From NCBI GenBank assembly GCA_041397645.1, contig JAWKWE010000004.1, forward strand, positions 372,001 to 436,000: DNA of 64,000 nucleotides, read 5' to 3'. The notes beneath the pieces are model-generated. The model saw nothing but the letters and a program-made list of their open reading frames with translations, was not told the origin of the DNA and made no database searches. Made by a program: the position numbers and the translations under genes. Positions 37,185 through 46,700 of the stretch are shown one piece after another. This DNA is from Hyphomicrobiaceae bacterium. Lineage in GTDB: Bacteria; Pseudomonadota; Alphaproteobacteria; Rhizobiales; Hyphomicrobiaceae. Position 1 is the stretch's first letter. Every line of letters begins with the position of its first letter.

Positions 37185-38117
37185 ATGGCAAAGCCGAAAA
37201 AGGTCATCATCACCTGCGCCGTGACGGGGTCGATTCATACGCCTTCGATGTCGCCGCATCTGCCGGTCACGGCACATGAGATCGCCGATGCAGCTATTGG
37301 AGCGGCCGAGGCCGGCGCAGCGATTGTGCATTTGCACGCGCGCAATCCGCAAGATGGAAGGCCCGACCAGAGCCCGGAGGCCTTCGCGCCGTTCCTTCAG
37401 GTCATCAAGCAGCGCGCCAATGTAGTGGTCAACATTACCACCGGAGGTGCGCCGACCATGAGCATCGAGGAGCGGGTAAAGCCAGCCGCCACCTTCAAGC
37501 CGGAGATCGCCTCCCTCAACATGGGCACGATGAATTTCGGCCTGTTTCCAATGCTGGCGCGCCAAAAGGAGTTCAAATACGACTGGGAGAAGCCGTATCT
37601 CGAAAGCTCGCGTGCGGGCTTCTTCAAGAATACGTTTGCCGACATCGAGTACATACTCACGACTTGCGCGGCCAACGCCACCCGTTTCGAGATCGAGTGC
37701 TACGACATCGGCCATCTTTATACACTGGCACACTTTGCCGACCGGGGCGTCGTCAAGCCTCCATTTTTTGTGCAGTCTGTGTTTGGCATTCTCGGCGGCA
37801 TTGCGGGACATCCAGAGGATGTCGCTCACATGAAGCGCACTGCCGACCGCTTGTTCGGCAACGATTACCATTGGAGCGTTCTCGGCGCGGGAGCCAACCA
37901 AATGCGCATTGCAGCAGCCGCAGCCGCGATGGGCGGCAACGTGCGCGTGGGCCTTGAAGACAGCCTGTGGGCAGGACCGGGCCGGCTTGCGACATCCAAC
38001 GCGGAACAAGTGAAAATCGTTCGCGGCATTCTGGAGGGCATGGGCCTTGCCGTCGCCTCGCCGGAAGACGCTCGCGAGATTCTTCAGCTCAAGGGCGGCG
38101 ATCAGGTCGCGTTCTAG
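37185..38117 (+). CDS. BKACE-family 3-keto-acid cleavage enzyme (DUF849)
   Basis: Zinc enzyme of the beta-keto acid cleavage family, condensing a beta-keto acid with acetyl-CoA to give acetoacetate and a new CoA ester; the best-known member acts on 3-keto-5-aminohexanoate (kce) in lysine fermentation. From the ATG at 37185, behind the ribosome site AAAAGGGGAACGCG, it has 310 residues. Metal ligands appear in AAIVHLHARNPQDG (His-x-His) and the Glu in TRFEIECYDIGHLYTLAHF. The C-terminal GGNVRVGLEDSLW is also family-typical. Substrates vary widely in this family, so the exact one cannot be assigned. Confidence 0.9.
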   Translation: MAKPKKVIITCAVTGSIHTPSMSPHLPVTAHEIADAAIGAAEAGAAIVHLHARNPQDGRPDQSPEAFAPFLQVIKQRANVVVNITTGGAPTMSIEERVKPAATFKPEIASLNMGTMNFGLFPMLARQKEFKYDWEKPYLESSRAGFFKNTFADIEYILTTCAANATRFEIECYDIGHLYTLAHFADRGVVKPPFFVQSVFGILGGIAGHPEDVAHMKRTADRLFGNDYHWSVLGAGANQMRIAAAAAAMGGNVRVGLEDSLWAGPGRLATSNAEQVKIVRGILEGMGLAVASPEDAREILQLKGGDQVAF

Positions 38118-38128
38118 ATCGCGGCAGA

Positions 38129-38989
38129 TCAGCGGCGCGCTTTGTCGAGGTTGATGGCTTTGTCCAAACCCTTGACCGTCTCCAAGCCTTTCGCCCCAGC
38201 GAGCACCGCGCCGTAAAGATCGGCCCCGGTCAGATCCGCATCCGTCAGATCGGAACCGGAAAAGTCCACCATCGACAAATCGGCGTCGGCAAAATGCGCG
38301 CCGGTCAGATCGGCACCGGTGAACCTTGAAAACGTCATGATAGCGCGCGTGAAATCGGCCTCCCTGGCGCGCGCTCCCGAGAAATCGCACGACTTCAAGA
38401 TATTGCTGGGCTGAGTGACCAAGGTGCCCTGTCCGGGTCGCGCCTCCAGTGGATCGAAGCGCGCCGCGGAAAGGTCTGCACCGCGGAAATCCGCGCCTGA
38501 CAGATCAGCCTGCACTCGAATGCGCGCGAGATTGGCACCCGAGAAGCGCGGCGCATCGGCAAGATTGCTTGTCTGATCGGAATAAACCGTCGGGCGCAGA
38601 ATAGTGGCATCCGTTAGATTAGCTCCGGATAGATCGGCGCGGATCAGCACCGCACGATCAAGCCTTGCATGTGACAGCTCCGCACCTTTGAGCGTCGCCC
38701 CCGTCAGATCCGTGCCGTAAAGGTTGGAGCCCTCCAGCAGCGCCCCTTTGAAGTCCAGTCCGGCCAAATCAAGATATGTGAGATCGCTACCCGATAAATC
38801 TGGCCGGTCGCCAGGGCGGGCCTTGAACAGAATGGTCGTGACCTGCCTGGCGGTAAAATCCGGCGTTCGCGTCCACGGCAGGTCTATGGAGTGGTCTGCA
38901 TCGACTGCACGCGCTGAGGGTTGCGCCAGGGCGAGCCCTGCCACTATCACCAGTAGCCCCAACGGTATCAAAACCGAGCGCCGACGCAT
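38129..38989 (-). CDS. Exported pentapeptide-repeat protein
   Basis: A 286-residue protein with a signal peptide (VLIPLGLLVIVAGLALAQPSARA) followed by many A(D/N)LxG-type pentapeptides, such as LSGSDLTYLDLAGLDFKGALLEGSNLYGTDLTGATLKGAELSHARLDRAVLIRADLSGANLTDA and a second block near the C-terminus. Such repeats fold as a right-handed quadrilateral beta-helix. A non-repeat insert (YSDQTSNLADAPRF) splits the two blocks. Because it is exported, a gyrase-mimic role like that of Qnr is unlikely. Convergent with the BKACE gene. Function unknown. Confidence 0.85.
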   Translation of the reverse strand: MRRRSVLIPLGLLVIVAGLALAQPSARAVDADHSIDLPWTRTPDFTARQVTTILFKARPGDRPDLSGSDLTYLDLAGLDFKGALLEGSNLYGTDLTGATLKGAELSHARLDRAVLIRADLSGANLTDATILRPTVYSDQTSNLADAPRFSGANLARIRVQADLSGADFRGADLSAARFDPLEARPGQGTLVTQPSNILKSCDFSGARAREADFTRAIMTFSRFTGADLTGAHFADADLSMVDFSGSDLTDADLTGADLYGAVLAGAKGLETVKGLDKAINLDKARR

Positions 38990-39139
38990 CGAATCGCTGT
39001 CCCATGGGTTCCAAGTTCGCCTAGTTTAATGCAAACAGCCCTCTTGGGGACCCCAACTCATGGTGAAGTGCGCTCGAACCGACGGCCGAGACTGCAGTTC
39101 ATTGAAGAGAGACGATATCTGGAATTTCGCCCTGTACGA

Positions 39140-39787
39140 TTACAGCTTCAGCACAGGCTGTCCTGCTTCCAAGCGGGCCCGGACCAGATCGGCATCCACA
39201 AAGTCATCCTGAGGGTCGTCAGGATCCTCGAACACCTCGGGCACCAGCATCTCGCGCATATTGCCAAGCTCATCGCTGATGATCGGACCTTTGATGTCGC
39301 CCCCGGCGTGCAGGTCTGAATCGCAGGTGATAATGGCGGCTGCCGACAGATCTTTGCCGACCAAGAAGGTCCCATGGTTGTAATCGCAAAACAGGATCCC
39401 GCGGCAAGTGACCGAGCCCAGGATCACAAAGCTCGCACCGCCTTTGACGATTTCACCCGCAGTCAAATCACCATCGACGAAGAAGTACGGCCCACCTTCG
39501 CTATCAGCATTAATGAGGCGTCCTTGGACAGAGAAATCGCCCAGCACCGCAACAGTAGCGATGCCGTGCTCGGCCAGCCCTTCATAGTCAATGGAAACAT
39601 CGGATGGGAGCGTGGTGCTGGCGCCAAGAACGAGCGCCTTGCTGTCGGGGTGATCCACCAGGATCTGATCGGCGAGCCGCTCGAAGGCCCTGGGCGGGCC
39701 AAGACCGCGCGCAGCAATGCGATGCTTAAGTTCGCGGGCAAGCTCATCGAGTGGCATGAGCTGCCCAAGCGCCACCAGCGGATTCAT
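39140..39787 (-). CDS. Hypothetical protein with beta-helix-like strand repeats
   Basis: A 215-residue protein without signal peptide or membrane helix. The middle (GIATVAVLGDFSVQGRLINADSEGGPYFFVDGDLTAGEIVKGGASFVILGSVTCRGILFCDYNHGTFLVGKDLSAAAIITCDSDLHAGGDIKG) alternates short strands with Gly turns every 18-22 residues, as in left-handed or bactofilin-like beta-helices. The C-terminus is acidic. Related proteins exist in proteobacteria as unnamed families; a polymer-forming role is only a guess. It stands between the pentapeptide gene and the Cys-rich gene on the same strand. Confidence 0.65.
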   Translation of the reverse strand: MNPLVALGQLMPLDELARELKHRIAARGLGPPRAFERLADQILVDHPDSKALVLGASTTLPSDVSIDYEGLAEHGIATVAVLGDFSVQGRLINADSEGGPYFFVDGDLTAGEIVKGGASFVILGSVTCRGILFCDYNHGTFLVGKDLSAAAIITCDSDLHAGGDIKGPIISDELGNMREMLVPEVFEDPDDPQDDFVDADLVRARLEAGQPVLKL

Positions 39788-39885
39788 CGGTTCAAGGCCT
39801 CACAGGATCAGGACGACTGGCACGACTCTAATCCGGTCCCGCAACACCTGAAAGACCAAACACCTCGATGCATACTTCCAGCGTG

Positions 39886-40200
39886 TTAATCGCGCAGCTG
39901 AGCAGCGCGACGGGAAACTTCAGCCTCCGAGACCTCGCCAGCTCCGATCAGCGCGTTGACGCAACGCTTGGAAAGCTTTGGCCCGGCCGCCCGCATGCAA
40001 CGACGTACACCAGGGGAATCGGGGGCATGTTCCCTGCAGTAGGCGAAATAATCGCTGGCGCAGGCGATCCGAACCCGCGCGCTTGCGGCAGCGGCTTCCT
40101 GAGCCACAAAAGCGGAAGACAGAATAGCGAAGGCGGTCAGAGCTGCACTGCGGTAGGCAAACAGCGAAAACGGCTTCGAGGTTAGGCTAGGCGTAGTCAT
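39886..40200 (-). CDS. Small periplasmic Cys-rich repeat protein
   Basis: From the ATG at 40200 the protein has 104 residues: a signal peptide (SAALTAFAILSSAFVAQEAAAA) followed by a segment with Cys spaced as in the cysteine-rich repeat family (IACASDYFAYCREHAPDSPGVRRCMRAAGPKLSKRCVNAL). The spacing C-x6-C-x(12)-C-x(11)-C resembles one unit of the GLG1-type repeat (PF00839), usual in secreted alphaproteobacterial proteins of unknown function. It lies downstream of the phosphoethanolamine transferase gene, on the same strand. Confidence 0.7.
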   Translation of the reverse strand: MTTPSLTSKPFSLFAYRSAALTAFAILSSAFVAQEAAAASARVRIACASDYFAYCREHAPDSPGVRRCMRAAGPKLSKRCVNALIGAGEVSEAEVSRRAAQLRD

Positions 40201-40286
40201 GGCAATCTCCATTTGCCTGAGTTTACTCGAAGCTACTGGAGAACGCGTTGCGCAGAAGTTACCTGGGAAACAGTCTGCGCAGATTC

Positions 40287-41960
40287 TCAAAAACGCGAGT
40301 TCAGAGAGCCATGAACCGCATCACCCCTCTGTCCGAACACCGTTCCTGGCCGGCATGGCGCGAACAAATCAAGCGATGAATCATAGATGTTCGTTTTTAC
40401 ATCAAGAATACCAAGAACGGAATGAAAGAGATTGTCGTGCGACAGATTTCTTGAGCTGTGACTCAATAGACATCCTTGGTCGGTGGAGGTGCGTGCGCGC
40501 AAACCCTGAGACATCCACACCACCATTGGCACATGCGTCTGCGCTTCCGGCGCGAGAGCATACGGCATACCGTGGAGATACATGTTGTTCTCTCCCAGGC
40601 TCTCACCGTGGTCAGACATGTAGATCATACCCGCGTCGACGCTATCGGCCTGCGCCCTCAGCACACCAATGAGTTCGGCGAGCACGTGGTCCGAATATAC
40701 GATCGTGTTGTCGTAGGCGTTGACGATCTCCTCTCGCGTGCACCGACTGAATTGGCTCTCGCGACACACAGGCTTGAAGGTCTCAAATCGCTCGGGGTAG
40801 CGCTTCCAATAGGCAGGGCCGTGGCTACCCATCATGTGCATGACGATCACGGTGTCTTTCTTCAGACCCTTGATCCGCTCTGCCAATCCGTCGATGAGGA
40901 TCTCGTCGTGGTTCTCGCTGTAGGCATAGAAGGTAGGATGCTTGAGACCCGTCAAGACTTCAGTCGTGACGCGGTTGCAAACACCTTTGCACCCAGCCTG
41001 ATTTTCTCTCCACACGACGTCAAAGCCGACTCGGGCGAGAACATCGAGCAGGTTTTGCTGGCTCGCCGCCGCGCTGTTTGAAAAGTTATCGCGGCCCAGG
41101 CCGGAGAACATGCATGGCACAGACTGTGCCGTGTCGGTGCCGCACGAGGACACCTTGGGAAAATTGATCAGGTCGGGGATCTTCGAAAGTTCAGGATTAG
41201 TCGCACGCTCATAGCCGTTCAGCGCAAAATTATCGGCGCGTGCGGTCTCGCCAACGACGATCACGAACAGCTGCCGCTTCGCGCCCGGTTGGGGCGGCGG
41301 CACGCGCGCCGCGTCGAGTCCGATTGGCTCAATCTCCTTTGCGGCATGCTTGATCATGGACTTCGCGTACTTGTTGAGCGCGGAAATATAGTTGGAGGGC
41401 GTCAGCGTGAGCCGCAGGGCAATGTTCTCGCGGAACGTCGAGATGAGCGCCGGAAAGAAGGGAAAGATCACAACGGCCGCCAGGGGTAGCGCAACAACGG
41501 CCGCCTTCAGCTTGCGCCAAAAGTCATCGCGCATGGTTGGCCAATCGATCGGCACCATCCAGAGCAATGCCGCAGGAAGCACACCTAGTCCGGCGACATA
41601 AGCAATGAACTTCCCCGTTACGAGATCACCTGCCTCGGCGGAGTTGGTCTCAAAAACGTTGTGCACCATATGGACGTCGATGATGGTGCCGTACTCAAGC
41701 ATGAAATAGCTCGCGGCCGCCGTTATCGGCAGCAGCAGCCCGACCACCGGCCGCAGCAGCGGACGCACGGCAAGCAGCAGCACGATCATGTAGGTCACGG
41801 CCAAGAGCGCGATGAACAGCGCAGCCGTGAAGCCCCACTCATAGGGGGTGTGCGGTTTGACAACCCGAAAAAACAATCGCCAGAATGGAATGTTGAGCAC
41901 CGCCACAAAAAATAGAGCGAGTGCAAAACTGACGGCCTCCGGTGTGCGGCGCGTTGACAT
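40287..41960 (-). CDS. Phosphoethanolamine transferase (EptA-like, sulfatase fold)
   Basis: Inner-membrane enzyme that moves phosphoethanolamine from phosphatidylethanolamine to lipid A or a related acceptor. The 557-residue length suits the EptA/YhbX group. About five membrane helices occupy residues 10-175; the periplasmic catalytic domain follows with the nucleophile Thr239 in VVGETARADNF, the substrate segment KVSSCGTDTAQSVPCMFSG, and metal motifs HMMGSHGPAYWKRYPE and MSDHGESLGENNMYLHGMPY. Paired Cys (ENQAGCKGVCNRV, CRESQFSRC) match disulphides of EptA. In this family such activity gives resistance to cationic peptides; target here is not known. Confidence 0.92.
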   Translation of the reverse strand: MSTRRTPEAVSFALALFFVAVLNIPFWRLFFRVVKPHTPYEWGFTAALFIALLAVTYMIVLLLAVRPLLRPVVGLLLPITAAASYFMLEYGTIIDVHMVHNVFETNSAEAGDLVTGKFIAYVAGLGVLPAALLWMVPIDWPTMRDDFWRKLKAAVVALPLAAVVIFPFFPALISTFRENIALRLTLTPSNYISALNKYAKSMIKHAAKEIEPIGLDAARVPPPQPGAKRQLFVIVVGETARADNFALNGYERATNPELSKIPDLINFPKVSSCGTDTAQSVPCMFSGLGRDNFSNSAAASQQNLLDVLARVGFDVVWRENQAGCKGVCNRVTTEVLTGLKHPTFYAYSENHDEILIDGLAERIKGLKKDTVIVMHMMGSHGPAYWKRYPERFETFKPVCRESQFSRCTREEIVNAYDNTIVYSDHVLAELIGVLRAQADSVDAGMIYMSDHGESLGENNMYLHGMPYALAPEAQTHVPMVVWMSQGLRARTSTDQGCLLSHSSRNLSHDNLFHSVLGILDVKTNIYDSSLDLFAPCRPGTVFGQRGDAVHGSLNSRF

Positions 41961-42145
41961 CGATCTCCAGATCTTTCCAGCTTATTGGAGAAGAGCGATT
42001 GGGCGTAAGGCGGCCAGAACCTTTCACACGCGCACGTCCCCCATGCCACACGCCCGGCCCCAATTTGAGCGTGTTGGGCTGGAGCCTAGGATATTCGGCC
42101 CGGTCGTCAAGCTGGATAAGCCGATATGAGCTGGAAATTCGAAAC

Positions 42146-42910
42146 TCAATTGCGGGTTAGGCGCCGCAAAGTTTTCAAAGTTGAAATGTCCAGGCGCCCA
42201 TCCACCCGCCTCGGCCTGAAATGGCGCTGAAATGCGGCAAGAACCTTACTCATTCTATCATCGATGACCGCGCCACGGCTGAGGTCGTATCCGTAGGCTG
42301 CCAACAGCGCGCTTGCCTCGTCTACGTCCGGTCCTCTGTCGCCCACTCCCAATCCGGCGTCAGCCGCCTGCACTGGATGCGGGCGAACCCAATGGCCAAC
42401 GCCATGGCGCGCTAGACTCGCCCATGGAAACTTTTCGCCAGGGTCGATCTTGCGCGCCACTGCCACGTCCGAGTGGCCCAGAACATCGCGCGGTGCAATT
42501 GCGTGGCGCGCGCAAATATCCCGCGTCAGCGCGACGACGGCAGCTATCTGATTGCGCGGAAAGGGGGGGTAGCCGTCGGCGTGGCCGACATTATGAATCT
42601 CAATGCCTATGGAATGCGAATTGATGTCCGTCTCGCCGTGCCACGACGACACGCCAGCATGCCAGGCACGCAGGGCCTCGGGCACGAGCTGCACGATCTC
42701 GCCCTTCTCATCGATTACATAATGGCACGAGACCCGGCTCTCCTCGCGCGCCAGCCAATCGATCGCTTTGCTGGCACTCGACATACCGGTGTAGTGAAGA
42801 ATGACAAGGCGTGGACGAACGCCGCCGCGCCGCTCTTCCCAGTTTGCGGCGGGATGTACGCGGGCGACGAGCGGACTGTCGGGCTCGAAGGGGGCGAGCG
42901 CAACGTTCAA
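42146..42910 (-). CDS. N-acetylmuramoyl-L-alanine amidase, AmpD-like (amidase_2)
   Basis: Zinc amidase that removes peptide from anhydro-muropeptides during cell-wall recycling. The 254-residue protein has the amidase_2 domain in residues about 15-175 (RLVILHYTGMSSASKAIDWLAREESRVSCHYVIDEKGEIVQLVPE, SHSIGIEIHNVG, VLGHSDVAVARKIDPGEKFPW with Zn-binding His) and a C-terminal peptidoglycan-binding-like region (LLAAYGYDLSRGAVIDDRMSKVLAAFQRHFRPRRVDGRLDISTLKTLRRL). No signal peptide is seen, which favours a cytoplasmic AmpD role. Its start overlaps the djlA-like stop by 4 bp. Confidence 0.93.
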   Translation of the reverse strand: MNVALAPFEPDSPLVARVHPAANWEERRGGVRPRLVILHYTGMSSASKAIDWLAREESRVSCHYVIDEKGEIVQLVPEALRAWHAGVSSWHGETDINSHSIGIEIHNVGHADGYPPFPRNQIAAVVALTRDICARHAIAPRDVLGHSDVAVARKIDPGEKFPWASLARHGVGHWVRPHPVQAADAGLGVGDRGPDVDEASALLAAYGYDLSRGAVIDDRMSKVLAAFQRHFRPRRVDGRLDISTLKTLRRLTRN

Positions 42911-43644
42911 GAGGAATGCTCCAGGCGTTGAGATTGCGCCCCGCTGCGCTGCGCCATGATCGTCTCGTAGGCCTCGTTAATGGCGGCAAGACGCCTTCCC
43001 GACGCGGCAAGAAATTCCTCCGGTACGCCTTTGGAAATCAGCAGATCGGGATGATGCTCACGCGCAAGCTCGCGATAGCGCGCCTTGATTTGTGCGTCGG
43101 TCGCATTTGGCTCGACGCCCAGGATCTCATAGGCGCAGTCAGGGTCTTGAACGAAGGCCCGGCGTGCGGCGAGATAGTCGGGCTTAGGCACGCCCAACAG
43201 TTCCGCGACAGTCGATAAGAATTCCTCTTCCGCCGGGTGATGCACACCGTCGGCCGTCGCCATATACAAGAGGCACTCGAGCACGGAAATCTTCAAGTCT
43301 GGCTCGTCAGCGAGTATGGCGCCGATTTTGCGCGCGTAGGATTCGTATCCGGCCACATCCTGGCGGGCCAGGTCGAACACCCGCCGAAGGTTGTTTCGCT
43401 CGCCCTCCGGCACGTCGAATAGCCGTTCGAACGCCGCCACCTCGACATCGGACGAAACGCCGTCCGCCTTGCTCATCTTGGCTGCGAGTGTAACGACGGA
43501 GATCGTGAACGCGACACGGTTTTGCGCGGGCGTGCCGACTTCGCTGCGGTCGAATCCGAACGCAGCCATGATCTGCTCGAAGGCGGTGCGCACCACGCCG
43601 CCCTGATCCAAGCCGAGCACCTTGCCCAATATTTTCCAAGGCAT
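42907..43644 (-). CDS. TerB/DnaJ co-chaperone, DjlA-like
   Basis: From the ATG at 43644 the protein has 245 residues: an N-terminal TerB-like helical domain (FTISVVTLAAKMSKADGVSSDVEVAAFERLFDVPEGERNNLRRVFDLA, with Asp residues typical of the fold) and a C-terminal J domain (DCAYEILGVEPNATDAQIKARYRELAREHHPDLLISKGVPEEFLAASGRRLAAINEAYETI) with intact HPD. DjlA of E. coli adds an N-terminal membrane helix; here none is obvious, so the protein may be soluble. An in-frame start at 43701 would add 19 residues. Partner of a DnaK-type chaperone. Confidence 0.9.
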   Translation of the reverse strand: MPWKILGKVLGLDQGGVVRTAFEQIMAAFGFDRSEVGTPAQNRVAFTISVVTLAAKMSKADGVSSDVEVAAFERLFDVPEGERNNLRRVFDLARQDVAGYESYARKIGAILADEPDLKISVLECLLYMATADGVHHPAEEEFLSTVAELLGVPKPDYLAARRAFVQDPDCAYEILGVEPNATDAQIKARYRELAREHHPDLLISKGVPEEFLAASGRRLAAINEAYETIMAQRSGAQSQRLEHSS

Positions 43645-43760
43645 GAGACGAGCCCTTGTCAGGGGTTTATGTTCGTCAAGTACTGACGTATGGGTCATCA
43701 TAGCGGAGGGCGCCCCCCAACACCCCTAAATTTACGGAAAGAAACGGAGAATTCCGTCAA

Positions 43761-46700
43761 ATGGCCGAGGCCTCATGGCAATTCTGGATCGACCGCGGCG
43801 GCACTTTTACCGACATCGTGGGGCTGGACCCGGCAGGGCAGCGCCATGTCCTTAAGCTTCTGTCGGAAAATTCTCACGCTTATGCCGACGCAGCGCTTGC
43901 GGGCATAGACACGCTGATGGCGCGGCAAGGGGCTCAAGGCACGCTTGCCAACGTCAAGATGGGCACAACGGTCGCAACCAATGCTCTGTTGGAGCGCAAG
44001 GGTGATGCGACCGCTCTCGTCATCACCGCCGGGTTCGAAGATCAGCTCGAAATCGGCACCCAGGCCCGTCCCGAGATCTTCGCGCGCCAAATTCTCAAAC
44101 CGCAGACGTTGTATGCCAGCGTCATCGGCGCACGTGAGCGCATAAGGGCTGACGGCGGCATCGAAACACCCCTCGACGTCACACATCTGGAATCAGAACT
44201 CTCTGCGGCGCGTGGCCAAGGCATCGAAGGCGTCGCCATTGCTTTCCTGCACGCCTACGCCTTCCCTGAGCACGAGCGCCAGGCCGCCGACATGGCCCGC
44301 CGCCTGGGCTTTAGTCAGATCTCGGTGAGCCACGAGATCTCTCCCCTGATCCGAATTCTCCCGCGTGCCGACACAACCGTCGCTGATGCCTACCTGACCC
44401 CAGTGCTGCGCCGCTACGTCGATCGCGTTGCTGGCGAACTCGGTGCCGGCGCGCCGACGGCCCGCGCGCCTAGGCTCTATTTCATGACTTCGGCGGGTGG
44501 ATTGACTTCGGCGGAGAATTTCCGCGGACGCGACGCAATCCTGTCTGGTCCGGCAGGAGGTGTGGTCGCGATGGCGGAGACGGCACGCCGCGCGGGGTTC
44601 GAGCGGGTTATCGGCTTTGATATGGGCGGCACCTCAACGGACGTTGCGCACTTCGCCGGAACCTACGAGCGCACGCTGGAAACTCAGATCGCTGGCGTTC
44701 GCATGGCGACGCCGATGCTGAACATTCACACCGTCGCGGCGGGCGGCGGCTCGATCCTGACTTTCGATGGAACGCGATTGCGCGCTGGCCCTGAGAGCGC
44801 CGGGTCAAATCCCGGACCGCTTTGCTACCGGCGCGGCGGACCGCTCACCGTCACCGATGCCAACGTGCTCGTCGGCAAGATCATGCCGGAGCACTTTCCG
44901 GCCGTGTTCGGCGCCAACGGCGACGAGGCGCTCGATGCAAACGCGGTGCGCGCGGAATTCGAGGCATTGGCGCGCAAGGTCGGCGGGCACACGCCCGAGG
45001 AACTGGCTGACAGTTTCCTGCGCATTGCCTGCGAAACCATGGCGGGCGCGATCAAGAAAATATCGGTGGAGCGCGGCTACGACGTGAGCACGTATGTGTT
45101 GAACTGCTTTGGCTCGGCGGGCGGACAACACGCCTGTCTGATCGCCGACATTCTCGATATGCGCGCCATCCTCATTCATCCCTGCTCAGGCGTGCTGTCC
45201 GCCTACGGCATGGGATTGGCCCCGGCTCGCGCCTCGCGCCAACGCAGCCTGGAAAGCACTTTCGACGCTGCTTCGCTGACGCGCGTAAAGACGCTTGCAT
45301 CGGAGATGGAAGCGCAAGTGCGCGAAGAACTCGTGGCGCAGGAGATGGCAAGCGACGCAATCGCCGTCACGACCCGCTTGCATCTGCGCTACGCCGGGAG
45401 CGATACGACTTTGCCAGTTGTTCTGGCGTCCCGGGATGAAATGCGCGCCGCGTTCGAGGACATGCACAAAAGCAGGTTTGGCTTTCTTGCCCCGGATAAG
45501 CCGCTCATCATCGCTGCGCTCGATGTCGAAGCCGTTGCCGCGCCTGCGCACGCCGAAGAGGATGACACCGGTCCAGACGGTTCCGATCAAGCCCCGCGCG
45601 CCGCTACCTTTCCGCACACGACAGCGCAAACCCGCTTCTTTGCGCGCGGCGAATGGCACGATGCCGCCGTCTACATGCGCGCAAATCTATCCCGCGGCGA
45701 TCGCGTCAGCGGGCCAGCGCTTCTTATCGAGCCCAATCAGACCGTGGTAATCGAAAAGGGTTGGCAGCTTGAGGTCTCCTTACGCAACGATCTCATCATG
45801 ACGCGCATAGCGCCGCGCCAGCGTGAGACTTTATCCACGAGGCCCGATCCGGGGTTGCTGGAAATCTTCAACAACCTGTTCATGGGCATCGCAGAGCAGA
45901 TGGGAGAGGCGCTCCGCGCGACCGCGCAAAGCGTCAACATCAAAGAGCGGCTCGACTTCTCGTGCGCGGTCTTCGACGCGGCAGGCGGTCTGGTCTCCAA
46001 CGCACCGCATCTGCCCGTCCACCTCGGCTCAATGGACCGTTCGGTCGAAAGCGTCATCCGCGCGTGCGGGACCGATCTGAAGCCCGGCGATGTCTACATG
46101 CTCAATGCGCCCTACAACGGCGGCACGCATCTTCCGGACATCACGGTCGTTACGCCGGTGTTCGATACTGCCGGGAAGACGATCCTGTTTTTCGTCGCAA
46201 GCCGCGGACATCACGAGGATGTCGGTGGGCTGACACCGGGCTCGATGACGCCGCGCGCCACCCGTATCGAGGAAGAGGGCGTGCTGATCGACAACGTCAA
46301 GCTCGTCGATGCGGGACGTTTTCTGGAGGACCAGGCCCGCGCGCTGCTTTCATCGGGACCCTACCCTGCCCGCCAACCCGATAAGAACATCGCCGACCTC
46401 AAGGCCCAAGTCGCCGCCAACGCACGCGGCGCCCACGAGATCGAGCGCATGATCGCTCAATATGGTCTCGACGTCGTGCAAGCCTACATGGGCCATGTGC
46501 AGGACAACGCGGAAGAAAGCGTGCGGCGTTTGATTTCAAAACTGAGCGATGGACATTTCCGCGTCGAGACCGATCAAGGCACCGCTGTTGAAGTCGCAAT
46601 CACGGTTGACCGCGATGCGCGCGCCGCAAAAATAGACTTCACCGGCACCAGTCCGCAGCAGGCCAACAACTTCAATGCCCCTGAGCCCGTCACGCGCGCG

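Noticed and set aside
37116..38390. A 424-codon minus-strand frame opposite the BKACE gene
   Set aside because: Overlaps both the BKACE gene and the rnpB-proximal region, contains long Arg/His-rich runs and no motif.
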